From NCBI GenBank assembly GCA_947589035.1, contig CANPYZ010000012.1:1-59632 (forward strand): 59,632 bases of DNA, read 5' to 3'. Origin of the DNA: an uncultured Clostridia bacterium. Lineage in GTDB: Bacteria; Bacillota; Clostridia; Oscillospirales; Ruminococcaceae. A program made the position numbers and the translations under genes. Shown here piece after piece: positions 9,482-16,353 of this stretch (positions are counted from its first letter, which is position 1; every line of letters begins with the position of its first letter). Under the pieces are notes generated by a model. The model searched no databases. It worked only from the letters and a program-made list of their open reading frames with translations, and was not told the DNA's origin.

Positions 9482-10258
9482 ATGCAAAATCATGATGACC
9501 CGTTAATGATTGGCGGACGGGAATTTCATTCAAGATTTATTTTAGGTTCGGGGAAATATTCCCTTGCCTTAATTCAAGCCGCCGTGCAGAACGCCGGAGC
9601 GGAAATGATTACTTTAGCCGTCAGAAGAGCCAACACCAAAGAACAGGAAAATATTTTAGATTATATTCCGGAAGGCGTAACGCTTTTGCCGAATACGTCC
9701 GGCGCAAGAAATGCAGAAGAAGCTGTGCGCATTGCACGCCTTGCAAGGGAATTAGGCTGCGGAGATTTCGTGAAAATTGAAATCATGCGTGACACGAAAT
9801 ATTTACTTCCCGACAACGCCGAAACAATAAAAGCTACGGAAATTCTTGCTAAAGAAGGGTTTATTGTTATGCCTTACATGTACCCAGATTTGAACACAGC
9901 AAGAGATTTAGTGAATGCCGGTGCAGCTTCTGTTATGCCGTTAGCGTCCCCGATTGGGTCGAATAAAGGTTTAGCGACAAAAGATTTTATTCAGATTTTA
10001 ATTGATGAAATTGATTTGCCAATTATCGTTGATGCCGGAATCGGAAAACCTTCACAAGCTTGTGAAGCGATGGAAATGGGTGCAGCAGCGGTGATGTCGA
10101 ATACAGCTTTAGCAACAGCCGGAAATCTTCCTCAGATGGCGGAAGCTTTCAAAAAAGCCGTTGAGGCAGGCAGGCAGGCTTATCTTTCCGGTTTAGGAAG
10201 AGTTCTCATGCGTGGGGCTTCTCCGTCTGACACTTTAACAGGATTTCTGCATGATTGA
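9482..10258 (+). CDS. thiG: Thiazole synthase ThiG
   Basis: 258-residue TIM barrel matching ThiG over its whole length: [17 protein letters not shown] at the N-terminus, the Schiff-base lysine in FVKIEIM (about residue 98) and the phosphate-binding [12 protein letters not shown] loop. It condenses DXP, ThiS thiocarboxylate and dehydroglycine into the thiazole. A GAAAGG ribosome site precedes the ATG. The 58-nt gap after thiF is AT-rich without evident structure. Confidence 0.96.
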   Translation: MQNHDDPLMIGGREFHSRFILGSGKYSLALIQAAVQNAGAEMITLAVRRANTKEQENILDYIPEGVTLLPNTSGARNAEEAVRIARLARELGCGDFVKIEIMRDTKYLLPDNAETIKATEILAKEGFIVMPYMYPDLNTARDLVNAGAASVMPLASPIGSNKGLATKDFIQILIDEIDLPIIVDAGIGKPSQACEAMEMGAAAVMSNTALATAGNLPQMAEAFKKAVEAGRQAYLSGLGRVLMRGASPSDTLTGFLHD

Positions 10259-10269
10259 GGTGAACATGA

Positions 10270-11523
10270 ATGAATCAAAATCAATTTTTCGTTGATGCGG
10301 AAAATTTATCAGAAGCCGCCCTCCGGAAAAAACATGAACTTGAAAATAATCCCTCCTGTCGTTCTGACTCAATGCAATACCAGAACGGACAAGAACAAAT
10401 TCAGTCGGAAATTTTCGAAAAAGTCATTTCCGCTATGAACAATTACCAGCCGGAAAATTATTCCGCTCTTGATGTGCAGAGGGCTTTACAGAAAGAAACA
10501 ATTTCTGTAGAAAATTTAAAGGCATTACTTTCTCCGGCAGCAGAACCATTTTTAGAACAAATGGCAGAAAAAGCACGTTTAGAAACAAGAAAACATTTCG
10601 GCAATACGGTATATTTATTCACGCCGTTGTATATTTCGAATTATTGCGAAAATTATTGCGTGTATTGTGGATTTAACTGCTATAATGCCATTCACCGCTT
10701 AAAATTAACTCCTGAACAAATCGAACACGAAATGAAAATTATTTCTGATAGTGGTATGGAAGAAATTTTAATTTTAACAGGTGAAAGTCATTCTCAAAGT
10801 GATGTTGCCTATATCGGGGAAGCCTGCCGCATGGCGAAAAAATATTTCCGCATGGTGGGAATAGAAATTTATCCGGTCAATGTGGAAGATTACCGCTTTC
10901 TGCATGAATGCGGTGTGGATTATGTAACAGTTTTTCAGGAAACATATGATTTAGAAAAATATGAACAATTACACCTTGCCGGACATAAGCGGGTTTTCCC
11001 TTATCGATTTGATGCACAGGAACGTGCTTTAATGGGCGGTATGCGTGGAGTAGCTTGTTCTGCCTTGTTAGGGCTTTCCGATTTTAGGAAAGATGCACTT
11101 GCTACGGCGTTACATGCGTATTATTTACAAAGAAAATACCCTCATGCGGAAATTTCTTTATCTTGTCCGAGACTGCGCCCAATTATCAACAACGGAAAAA
11201 TTCAGCCTATGGACGTAGGAGAAAAACAACTTTGTCAGATTTTGTGTGCTTATCGTCTTTTTTTGCCGTTTGCGGGGATTACTGTTTCTTCACGGGAAAG
11301 TGAAACATTCCGGAACGGCATTGTAAAAATTGCTGCCACGAAAATTTCCGCAGGCGTTTCCACGGGAATTGGCGACCATGAAAGCAAATACACCGGAACA
11401 CAAAACGCTGAACACGGTGACGAACAATTCGAAATTAACGACGGGCGGAATTTTCAGCAGATGTACAAAGACATGGAAAAAGAAGGTTTACAACCCGTGT
11501 TAAACGATTATTTATATGTATAA
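10270..11523 (+). CDS. thiH: 2-iminoacetate synthase ThiH (radical SAM)
   Basis: 417 residues. The radical-SAM cluster is C126-x3-C130-x2-C133 (NYCENYCVYCGF). It cleaves tyrosine to dehydroglycine for ThiG. The chosen ATG has GAGGTG about 9 nt upstream, overlapping the thiG stop. It is roughly 40 residues longer at the N-terminus than E. coli ThiH; an internal Met35 would give the usual length but has no Shine-Dalgarno. Presence of ThiH rather than ThiO fits an anaerobe. The 3' end overlaps tenI by 8 nt. Confidence 0.94.
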   Translation: MNQNQFFVDAENLSEAALRKKHELENNPSCRSDSMQYQNGQEQIQSEIFEKVISAMNNYQPENYSALDVQRALQKETISVENLKALLSPAAEPFLEQMAEKARLETRKHFGNTVYLFTPLYISNYCENYCVYCGFNCYNAIHRLKLTPEQIEHEMKIISDSGMEEILILTGESHSQSDVAYIGEACRMAKKYFRMVGIEIYPVNVEDYRFLHECGVDYVTVFQETYDLEKYEQLHLAGHKRVFPYRFDAQERALMGGMRGVACSALLGLSDFRKDALATALHAYYLQRKYPHAEISLSCPRLRPIINNGKIQPMDVGEKQLCQILCAYRLFLPFAGITVSSRESETFRNGIVKIAATKISAGVSTGIGDHESKYTGTQNAEHGDEQFEINDGRNFQQMYKDMEKEGLQPVLNDYLYV

Positions 11524-12085
11524 AATTATGTGTGAAAAATATATTATTACTAACCGGAAATTATGCCGTGAAGATTTTTTCGACCGTATCCGGAAAATTG
11601 CCCGTTCACGTCCAGACGGAATTATTTTACGGGAAAAAGATTTATCTGAACAGGAATATGTTCTTCTTGCGGAAAAAATAATTCCTATTTGTGAAGAATT
11701 TGCTGTACCATGCATTCTGCATAATTTTGTTCATGTGGCAATGCAGTTAAATCAGAAACAAATTCATTTGCCGCTGCCCGTTCTCCGGAATCTTTCACCG
11801 GAAGAGAAAAATTTTTTCTCCAGAATTGGTTGTTCCTGTCATTCCGTGGAAGAAGCTGAAGAAGCTGTTTCTTTAGGAGCGAATTATTTATTCGCAGGGC
11901 ATATTTTTGAAACGGACTGCAAAAAAGGTTTACCTGGCAGGGGGTTGAATTTTCTGGAAAATGTCTGTCAGGCGGTTTCCATTCCGGTGTATGCGATTGG
12001 CGGTATTACTCCGGAAAATCAGAATTTAGTTATGCAAGCCGGCGCAAAAGGCTTTTGCATAATGAGCCGAGCCATGCAAAATTAA
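11516..12085 (+). CDS. tenI: Thiazole tautomerase TenI-like (ThiE superfamily)
   Basis: 189-residue TIM-barrel protein. The segment GHIFETDCKKGLPGRG is the TenI signature, with the histidine used for tautomerisation, rather than the GPIFPT-type motif of thiamin phosphate synthase. IGGITPEN forms the phosphate loop. It would aromatise the thiazole made by ThiG. Starts are possible at the ATG overlapping the thiH stop or at Met5; the former implies coupling. No thiC, thiD or thiE proper is present in the window. Confidence 0.82.
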   Translation: MYKIMCEKYIITNRKLCREDFFDRIRKIARSRPDGIILREKDLSEQEYVLLAEKIIPICEEFAVPCILHNFVHVAMQLNQKQIHLPLPVLRNLSPEEKNFFSRIGCSCHSVEEAEEAVSLGANYLFAGHIFETDCKKGLPGRGLNFLENVCQAVSIPVYAIGGITPENQNLVMQAGAKGFCIMSRAMQN

Positions 12086-12091
12086 ATAAAA

Positions 12092-12125
12092 ATAAGCAGA
12101 TACTTCCGGAAAAGTATCTGCTTAT
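12092..12125. terminator. Terminator between convergent thi and ATPase/ClpP operons
   Basis: Perfect 14-bp stem (ATAAGCAGATACTT and its complement) around a short loop. The minus-strand side is followed by a T-rich tract, so it most clearly serves the operon to the right; it may act on both strands. Confidence 0.8.
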
Positions 12126-12133
12126 TGTGTGGT

Positions 12134-12367
12134 TTAGTCTGCGCTGCCGAATAATGCGTTGAATCTCCGTGACATTTCTTCCTCCATGGATAATTTTTCC
12201 TCTTCGGAAACAGACTCTTCGAAAAGCCATATGTCATCGTCCAGTAAGTCGAAATCATCTTCCTTTTCATCTTCTTCAGGGAGCTGCACTGCTTTTTTCG
12301 GCGGTGGTTTCAACGGTGCCTGAATTTCCCGAATGAATGCTTCACGGCGTTCTTTAATCGAAGACAT
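12134..12367 (-). CDS. Small acidic protein of the ATPase/ClpP operon
   Basis: About 77 residues, not recognised. A basic N-terminal helix (SSIKERREAFIREI) is followed by a Pro/Lys stretch (LKPPPKK) and a very acidic C-terminal half rich in Asp/Glu (EEDEKEDDFDLLDDD), ending with a possible short helix. Two in-frame ATGs lie at 12373 and 12367; the second has better spacing from the AAAGGAG site. It starts at the stop codon of the ATPase gene, so co-translation is likely. Charge layout suggests an adaptor or tail-like partner, but that is inference. Confidence 0.7.
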   Translation of the reverse strand: MSSIKERREAFIREIQAPLKPPPKKAVQLPEEDEKEDDFDLLDDDIWLFEESVSEEEKLSMEEEMSRRFNALFGSAD

Positions 12368-12372
12368 TAACA

Positions 12373-13653
12373 TTATCTCCTTTCCCGTTTTTCGGCTTTT
12401 TTAATCTGTTGTTCGTAGTGCTGCGTGATTTTCTGGTAAGTCTGGTTACTGAGAATATTATAACGCTGTGTCTGGATTGGTCTTTGTCCACGTCTGAAAA
12501 TCACTTCCGCCCCTAAAGGCATGTACAGCACATCTTCAAGCGGTAAATTCAGCCGTTCGCTGATGTTCCGACAAGTCTTAATATTCATGCCGCCCATGTA
12601 AATATATGTATCGCAATTGTCAATAATTGTCACTGCATCTTCATAGCCATACATGCGTTCGAGTTGGCTTTCCGACTGTAAAAATAACATCACGCTGATT
12701 TGTTTTTCCCGAAAAATGGAAATATATTCCGGAAAATTCAAAATTCGTGAACCCGTTGCAAAGTCGTCCGCAAGCACACTCACCGGAATGGGAAGTTTTC
12801 CGCTTGGGAGTGATTCCGCATATTCAAACAACTGTTTGAACATCTGTGCATAAAACATATTGATGAAACAATTCAATGCTGGATTTACTGCGGAAGTCGA
12901 AATGAACAGCACTGTTTTATGATTGGAAAGTTCTTCAAAGTCAACGTTGGCTTTATTAGAAATCATTTTCCGAAGTTCCGGTGAAAAAATCGTGTCAATT
13001 GTTGTGTTCATTGTACCATAAACGCAACTTGCAGTTTTAATTGGCAGAACTTTGAACGAGTTCCAACAAGTCGCTGCAAAACAATGTGAGTCTTTAGCGG
13101 TAATTTTAGCGAATTTAGCGTCTAAAGACGTTTCAATCCGGCTTCCGTCTTCGGAAACGGTCAGGCTGTCAACTAATTTCAGCACGTCCGCAAAAGTAGG
13201 ATTGTCCTCTGTCATCAATACATAGGCAATTAAAGCGGAAAGCAGACTTACGGAAGCTTCGTCCCAGTAGGGGTCAGCAGTAGTATTTTCTTTTCTGGGG
13301 TTAGCCTTCACGATAGATTCCGCCAGAAATGTAATATCTGAATAGCTTGTCACATAGGCAAGAGGGTCATAGGCGGCATTACTTTCCGTTGGATTGACAA
13401 AATTCAAATCAAGTACACGGTAACCTCTTTTAAGGAACATTTCCGTGTATTTTTCGACAATCCGCCGTTTCGTGCAGGTCACAATGAGACTGGAGTGGAA
13501 TGTTTCAATCAGCCTTGGTTCCATAATGGACATTGTTTTCCCACATCCGCTGCTTGCACAAACGAGGATATTATTATTCAATCCGGTAGCGTTACAGTCA
13601 GTGCTGAATACAGCATTCTGACCTTCTCCAAGAATCATTCTGTCTGCGTTCAT
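12373..13653 (-). CDS. Soluble VirD4/TraG-like coupling-type ATPase
   Basis: 426 residues of the FtsK-HerA/TraG class. Walker A is ASSGCGKT (33-40). A TraG-like block follows (YRVLDLNFVNP, YDPLAY, DPYWDEASVSLLSALIAY). Walker B is VSVLADD (291-297) with Asp where coupling proteins usually have Glu (LADDFA versus LLDEFA). A glutamine motif QSESQLE (326-332) is present. The N-terminal membrane helices of true VirD4/TraG proteins are absent, and no relaxase or mating-pore gene is nearby. It lies 1 nt downstream of a ClpP-like gene. It could be a remnant of a conjugative element or the motor of a separate ATPase-protease machine. Confidence 0.82.
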   Translation of the reverse strand: MNADRMILGEGQNAVFSTDCNATGLNNNILVCASSGCGKTMSIMEPRLIETFHSSLIVTCTKRRIVEKYTEMFLKRGYRVLDLNFVNPTESNAAYDPLAYVTSYSDITFLAESIVKANPRKENTTADPYWDEASVSLLSALIAYVLMTEDNPTFADVLKLVDSLTVSEDGSRIETSLDAKFAKITAKDSHCFAATCWNSFKVLPIKTASCVYGTMNTTIDTIFSPELRKMISNKANVDFEELSNHKTVLFISTSAVNPALNCFINMFYAQMFKQLFEYAESLPSGKLPIPVSVLADDFATGSRILNFPEYISIFREKQISVMLFLQSESQLERMYGYEDAVTIIDNCDTYIYMGGMNIKTCRNISERLNLPLEDVLYMPLGAEVIFRRGQRPIQTQRYNILSNQTYQKITQHYEQQIKKAEKRERR

Positions 13654-13654
13654 T

Positions 13655-14242
13655 TTATCCCTCCATTAATTGATCAAAAGTAACAATTTCATCAGCAAGC
13701 CCGAAATCAATACTTTCTTCCGGACTGTAATAATGGTCAAATCCTGTGGCTTCTTCAATTTCTTTCACCGTTTTTCCCGTGTGATGAGCAAGAATTTGAT
13801 TCATTTTGTTTCTGGTTTCCATCAGGCTGTCGGAAATAGAACGAATAGAAGAAGCATTTCCGCCAACTCTGTTTCCGAGAAGCGGTTCATGCAGCATTAA
13901 TTCACTGTGGGGAAACATATATCTGCCATGGCTTCCGCTGGCAAATAATAACGCTGCCATAGAATACGCCAAACCCATACAATACATGCGAATCGGCGTT
14001 TTACAGGACTGAATGCAATCATACATCAGCAAACCAGAAGAAATTTCTCCTCCTGGGCTGTTGATTAACACGTCAATTGGCTTGCTGCTGTCTTCTTTGC
14101 AAAGAAGAATAATCTGCTTGACAAAGTCACAAGCTTTTTCGTGGTTAATTTCGCCTTCAATGAAAACTTTCCGTTCCGCAAGGAGTCGTGTTTCTAAGGG
14201 CATAAGCGTAATTCCATTACTTGACTTTACTTGAATATTCAT
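13655..14242 (-). CDS. ClpP-like serine protease
   Basis: 195 residues, standard ClpP length. The catalytic triad can be placed: Ser94 (GLAYSMAAL, where ClpP has GQAASMAA), His118 (SELMLHEP) and Asp169 (TGFDHYYSPEE). The oxyanion INSPGGEISSG strand is present. It differs from housekeeping ClpP around the active site and in the N-terminal gate region. No ClpX, ClpA or ClpC gene is in the window; its neighbours are a YbjN-like protein (ATGA overlap upstream) and a coupling-type ATPase (1-nt gap downstream). Likely a specialised protease paralogue; substrate unknown. Confidence 0.85.
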   Translation of the reverse strand: MNIQVKSSNGITLMPLETRLLAERKVFIEGEINHEKACDFVKQIILLCKEDSSKPIDVLINSPGGEISSGLLMYDCIQSCKTPIRMYCMGLAYSMAALLFASGSHGRYMFPHSELMLHEPLLGNRVGGNASSIRSISDSLMETRNKMNQILAHHTGKTVKEIEEATGFDHYYSPEESIDFGLADEIVTFDQLMEG

Positions 14243-14958
14243 TCGTCAGTTTCGCCGCCTTTCTTTCCGAACAAATCTGTATGTATTTCCGGTTCTTCGT
14301 CACTGTTTTCTGTGTTTTCAGTAGAAGAAGTTTCTTCCGCATCTGAACCAAAACGTGCTGCAAGGCGTGCAATCATTGATTCAATGCCTTCACTTTCGGA
14401 AGAAGTTTCTTCTGCATCTGAATTTTCATTTCCGGATTCCAGCATTCTTTCCAGAATATCACGGAGTTGTGTTCTGTTTTTGGCTTCGCACTGTTCAACA
14501 GCCTCTTTTCCAGAAGTATGATTGAAAAGCACGCTGAGGATGCCGGAGCTGTAGCGTTCAAACATTTTCGCCGGGCAATAAATGCTTTTCTGAATCATTT
14601 CCGTAGTGGGAATAATTTCATTGCAGGGAACATGCACTTTAAAACGGATTTCCCCGTCGTTAAAGTCAAGTTCAAAATTGCCCATTCTCAAACCATAATT
14701 CGCACGGCAAATAAATTCTGCCATATTCGCCATAATGGTTTTGTCGTCTTCGTCTGCACCAAGGGGACTGATTGCATAGACAATATATTCGTTTCTTTCA
14801 ACATCAATAATATAATTGATTTTCTTCATTTTCCCTTTCAGATTGAGTGGGAATTTAAATATTCCGAGTTTTTCATCAAAAGAAAAACGCCAGTCATCTT
14901 CTTCAAGGAAAGTGTTGATTGCGTCGGCAATCGTTACGGAATAATGTTTATCATTCAT
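14239..14958 (-). CDS. YbjN-like protein with acidic tail
   Basis: 239 residues. The N-terminal about 145 residues fit the YbjN / type III chaperone-like fold: a short helix, strands around residues 24-60, and a conserved-looking ANYGLRMGNFELDFNDGEIRFK segment split here as ANYGLRMGNF and DFNDGEIRFK. The rest is acidic and Ser/Thr-rich, with two copies of SDAEETSS flanking an amphipathic IESMIARLAARFG helix. It heads a four-gene operon, has an AGGAGG site and follows a micro-ORF whose stop codon lies just upstream. A chaperone or adaptor role is inferred from the fold and context. Confidence 0.72.
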   Translation of the reverse strand: MNDKHYSVTIADAINTFLEEDDWRFSFDEKLGIFKFPLNLKGKMKKINYIIDVERNEYIVYAISPLGADEDDKTIMANMAEFICRANYGLRMGNFELDFNDGEIRFKVHVPCNEIIPTTEMIQKSIYCPAKMFERYSSGILSVLFNHTSGKEAVEQCEAKNRTQLRDILERMLESGNENSDAEETSSESEGIESMIARLAARFGSDAEETSSTENTENSDEEPEIHTDLFGKKGGETDE

Positions 14959-14974
14959 TCTAATCCTCCTGTTC

Positions 14975-15052
14975 TTATCGGCTTGTCAATCGGCATTGAC
15001 AACGGCTTTTATTGTTTTCATGCTGTCGAATGTTCAGAAAATTTTTACTCAT
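14975..15052 (-). CDS. Possible 25-residue leader peptide
   Basis: ATG-started frame of 25 codons with an AAGGAG site 4 nt upstream. The peptide begins MSKNFLNIRQ, is basic and ends with a Cys-x-Cys and several Arg (RCQCRLTSR). Its 3' end lies over a perfect 8-bp inverted repeat and its TAA is 7 nt before the AGGAGG of the YbjN-like gene, a layout seen in translationally controlled leaders. No homologue is known to me. Confidence 0.45.
   Translation of the reverse strand: MSKNFLNIRQHENNKSRCQCRLTSR
14983..15002. promoter_or_regulatory. Perfect inverted repeat before the operon ribosome site
   Basis: TTGTCAAT, a 4-nt CGGC centre, then ATTGACAA. In RNA it forms an 8-bp hairpin inside the micro-ORF, immediately upstream of the operon's ribosome-binding site; in DNA it could equally be a dimeric operator. 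Confidence 0.6.
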
Positions 15053-15383
15053 TCATCTCCTTATGTTTAACAAGTACGTTTGCGCCGCACTGTATTGTCA
15101 GGCGGAATACAGTCCCCGTTGCATAATCAGCACACTTCAGCAACTTAGTGTTAATATTCAATTTTCAAGATGCGTTTTGTCTTTCCCTGAAGTCTTATAT
15201 GACAAATAACCGCTGATTTCGTGGAAATTCACGAAATCAAAGCGCATTGTCTGCCTTGAATAACAAAAAGCCATCCTGCATTCCGCAGAGTGACCTATCA
15301 TTCATGCTGTAACTATTTTTCATCATTTTCATTTTATCGGACTTCTAATTTTTTCATATTCCGTAAAAAAATGGGGTATTTTT

Positions 15384-15412
15384 ATTATAGCACTTCTTTT
15401 TCACTCTGTCAA
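15384..15412 (-). promoter_or_regulatory. Consensus promoter of the ATPase/ClpP operon
   Basis: Minus strand TTGACA (15407-15412), 17-nt spacer, TATAAT (15384-15389). Both hexamers match perfectly. It starts about 40 nt after the end of the tRNA-like gene, so the two transcripts are independent. Confidence 0.85.
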
Positions 15413-15448
15413 GTGTTTTTCTAAAATTTTTTTGAAAAAAATAAAATA

Positions 15449-15519
15449 ATCCCTTTGGCGGAATTGAACCGCCGTCTCCAGCTTGCAGAGCTGGCATCCT
15501 CACATTGGACGATAAGGGA
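15449..15519 (-). tRNA. tRNA-like gene with abnormal anticodon loop
   Basis: A 71-nt cloverleaf can be drawn: acceptor TCCCTTA/AAAGGGA with a mismatched last pair; D-stem GTCC/GGAT; anticodon stem CCAGC/GCTGG with a 7-nt loop TCTGCAA; variable AGAC; T-stem GGCGG/CCGCC with loop TTCAATT; discriminator T. Symmetrical reading gives anticodon TGC (Ala) but with C instead of U at position 33, and the acceptor lacks the Ala G3-U70 pair. GCA (Cys), which would fit the U73 discriminator, is offset by one base. CCA is not encoded. The D-loop lacks GG. It has its own strong promoter. Either a decayed tRNA, an unusual tRNA, or an ncRNA with a tRNA-like 3' domain. Confidence 0.6.
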
Positions 15520-15587
15520 CAGCCGGACGGTAAAACCGTATCTCTTGCTGTGGACAAGTATTTTCCGTTTAAACTACCGACAAATTT

Positions 15588-15616
15588 AGTTTACCATATT
15601 TTTTCGGATTTGTCAA
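15588..15616 (-). promoter_or_regulatory. Promoter of the tRNA-like transcript
   Basis: Minus strand TTGACA (15611-15616), 17-nt spacer, TAAACT (15588-15593). It leaves a roughly 60-nt leader before the tRNA-like domain that contains an ACGGT/ACCGT hairpin enclosed by CAGC/GCTG. A T-rich run follows the acceptor 3' end and could end the transcript. Confidence 0.75.
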
Positions 15617-15782
15617 GAAAAATTTGATAGTTTTCAAAAAACATTTCAGAATGTGAACTTTCAATTTATATTAATAATCAGGAAATTCCGGAAAATTTAT
15701 CAAATTAACGTAAAATTGGCATTTACGCCGTTAAATTATTAAAAAGGTTTGTTGACAAACTGAAAACTTCATGAATATATGC

Positions 15783-15820
15783 AAAACAGCAGACAAATTT
15801 AAACTATTGTCTGCTGTTTT
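15783..15820. terminator. Terminator after the carbonic anhydrase gene
   Basis: Fourteen-base arms AAAACAGCAGACAA and its complement around a 10-nt loop, immediately 3' of the carbonic anhydrase stop codon on the minus strand. The region 15617-15782 to its left shows no gene. Confidence 0.75.
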
Positions 15821-15823
15821 ATT

Positions 15824-16339
15824 TTATATGTTAAAATTCACTTTTCCGGTTTTCAAATCATAAATTGCGCCGTATATGTTCAAATTTTCGGAATGAATTG
15901 CCTTCCGGAGTATGTCGCAGCAACGCTGAACGTTTAAACAACAGAGTTCAGTTTCTGATTCTGTTTTTCCGGAAGCGGAAATTTCCGACAAAATCGGAAG
16001 TAATAAACTTTCTTCACAATTCGTTGCAGCGGCGTGAACTGCTCCGCAATTCGTATGCCCTAACACAACAACCGTTTCCACGTTCAAATGCTCCACCGCA
16101 TAGAAAACACTTCCTAATTGTGGTTCATTCAGCGTGTTTCCGGCAACCCGTATGACGAATAATTCCCCTAAATCGGCTGAAAAAATTTTTTCAGGAATTA
16201 CCCTTGAATCTGAACAAGTCAGAATTACGGCATAAGGATTTTGTTTTTCCGTTAAACTTTGCAGAAGTTCCGGAGAAACATTTTTCACATAAGTTTCATT
16301 GCCTTGTTTTAATTTTTCCAAAATGTCAAAATTTTCCAA
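15824..16339 (-). CDS. Beta-class carbonic anhydrase
   Basis: 171 residues, a compact beta-carbonic anhydrase. The zinc ligands and catalytic dyad are visible: C42-S-D44-S-R46, H95 and C98 (GHTNCGAV). It interconverts CO2 and bicarbonate in the cytoplasm. The start is TTG, preceded at about 9 nt by AGAAGG; the gene begins 14 nt after the GH30 xylanase stop with no terminator between, so it is probably co-transcribed with the xylanases. No signal peptide. Bicarbonate supply for anaplerotic carboxylation or succinate formation during growth on xylan is a reasonable inference. Confidence 0.93.
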   Translation of the reverse strand: MENFDILEKLKQGNETYVKNVSPELLQSLTEKQNPYAVILTCSDSRVIPEKIFSADLGELFVIRVAGNTLNEPQLGSVFYAVEHLNVETVVVLGHTNCGAVHAAATNCEESLLLPILSEISASGKTESETELCCLNVQRCCDILRKAIHSENLNIYGAIYDLKTGKVNFNI

Positions 16340-16353
16340 AAAATTACCTTCTT

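Larger units (their letters stand above)
14959..15378 (-). promoter_or_regulatory. Structured long 5' leader of the ATPase/ClpP operon
   Basis: About 420 nt separate the promoter from the first full-size gene. Three exact hairpins are visible: a 10-bp stem at 15214-15239 (TGATTTCGTG/CACGAAATCA), an 8-bp stem at 15089-15113 (ACTGTATT/AATACAGT) and the 8-bp repeat at 14983-15002. A second short frame near 15240-15330 begins MKNSYSMNDR and lacks a clear ribosome site. I do not recognise a known riboswitch family. No other gene is seen in this stretch. Confidence 0.55.

Noticed and set aside
12373-14958. Complete conjugative or integrated plasmid module
   Set aside because: Only a coupling-type ATPase is present; no relaxase, integrase, VirB4-like ATPase or clear attachment repeats were seen within the window.
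15752-15781. Plus-strand TTGACA-18-TATATG promoter
   Set aside because: Transcription would start within the terminator hairpin at 15783-15820 and no gene follows, so it is probably chance in AT-rich DNA.
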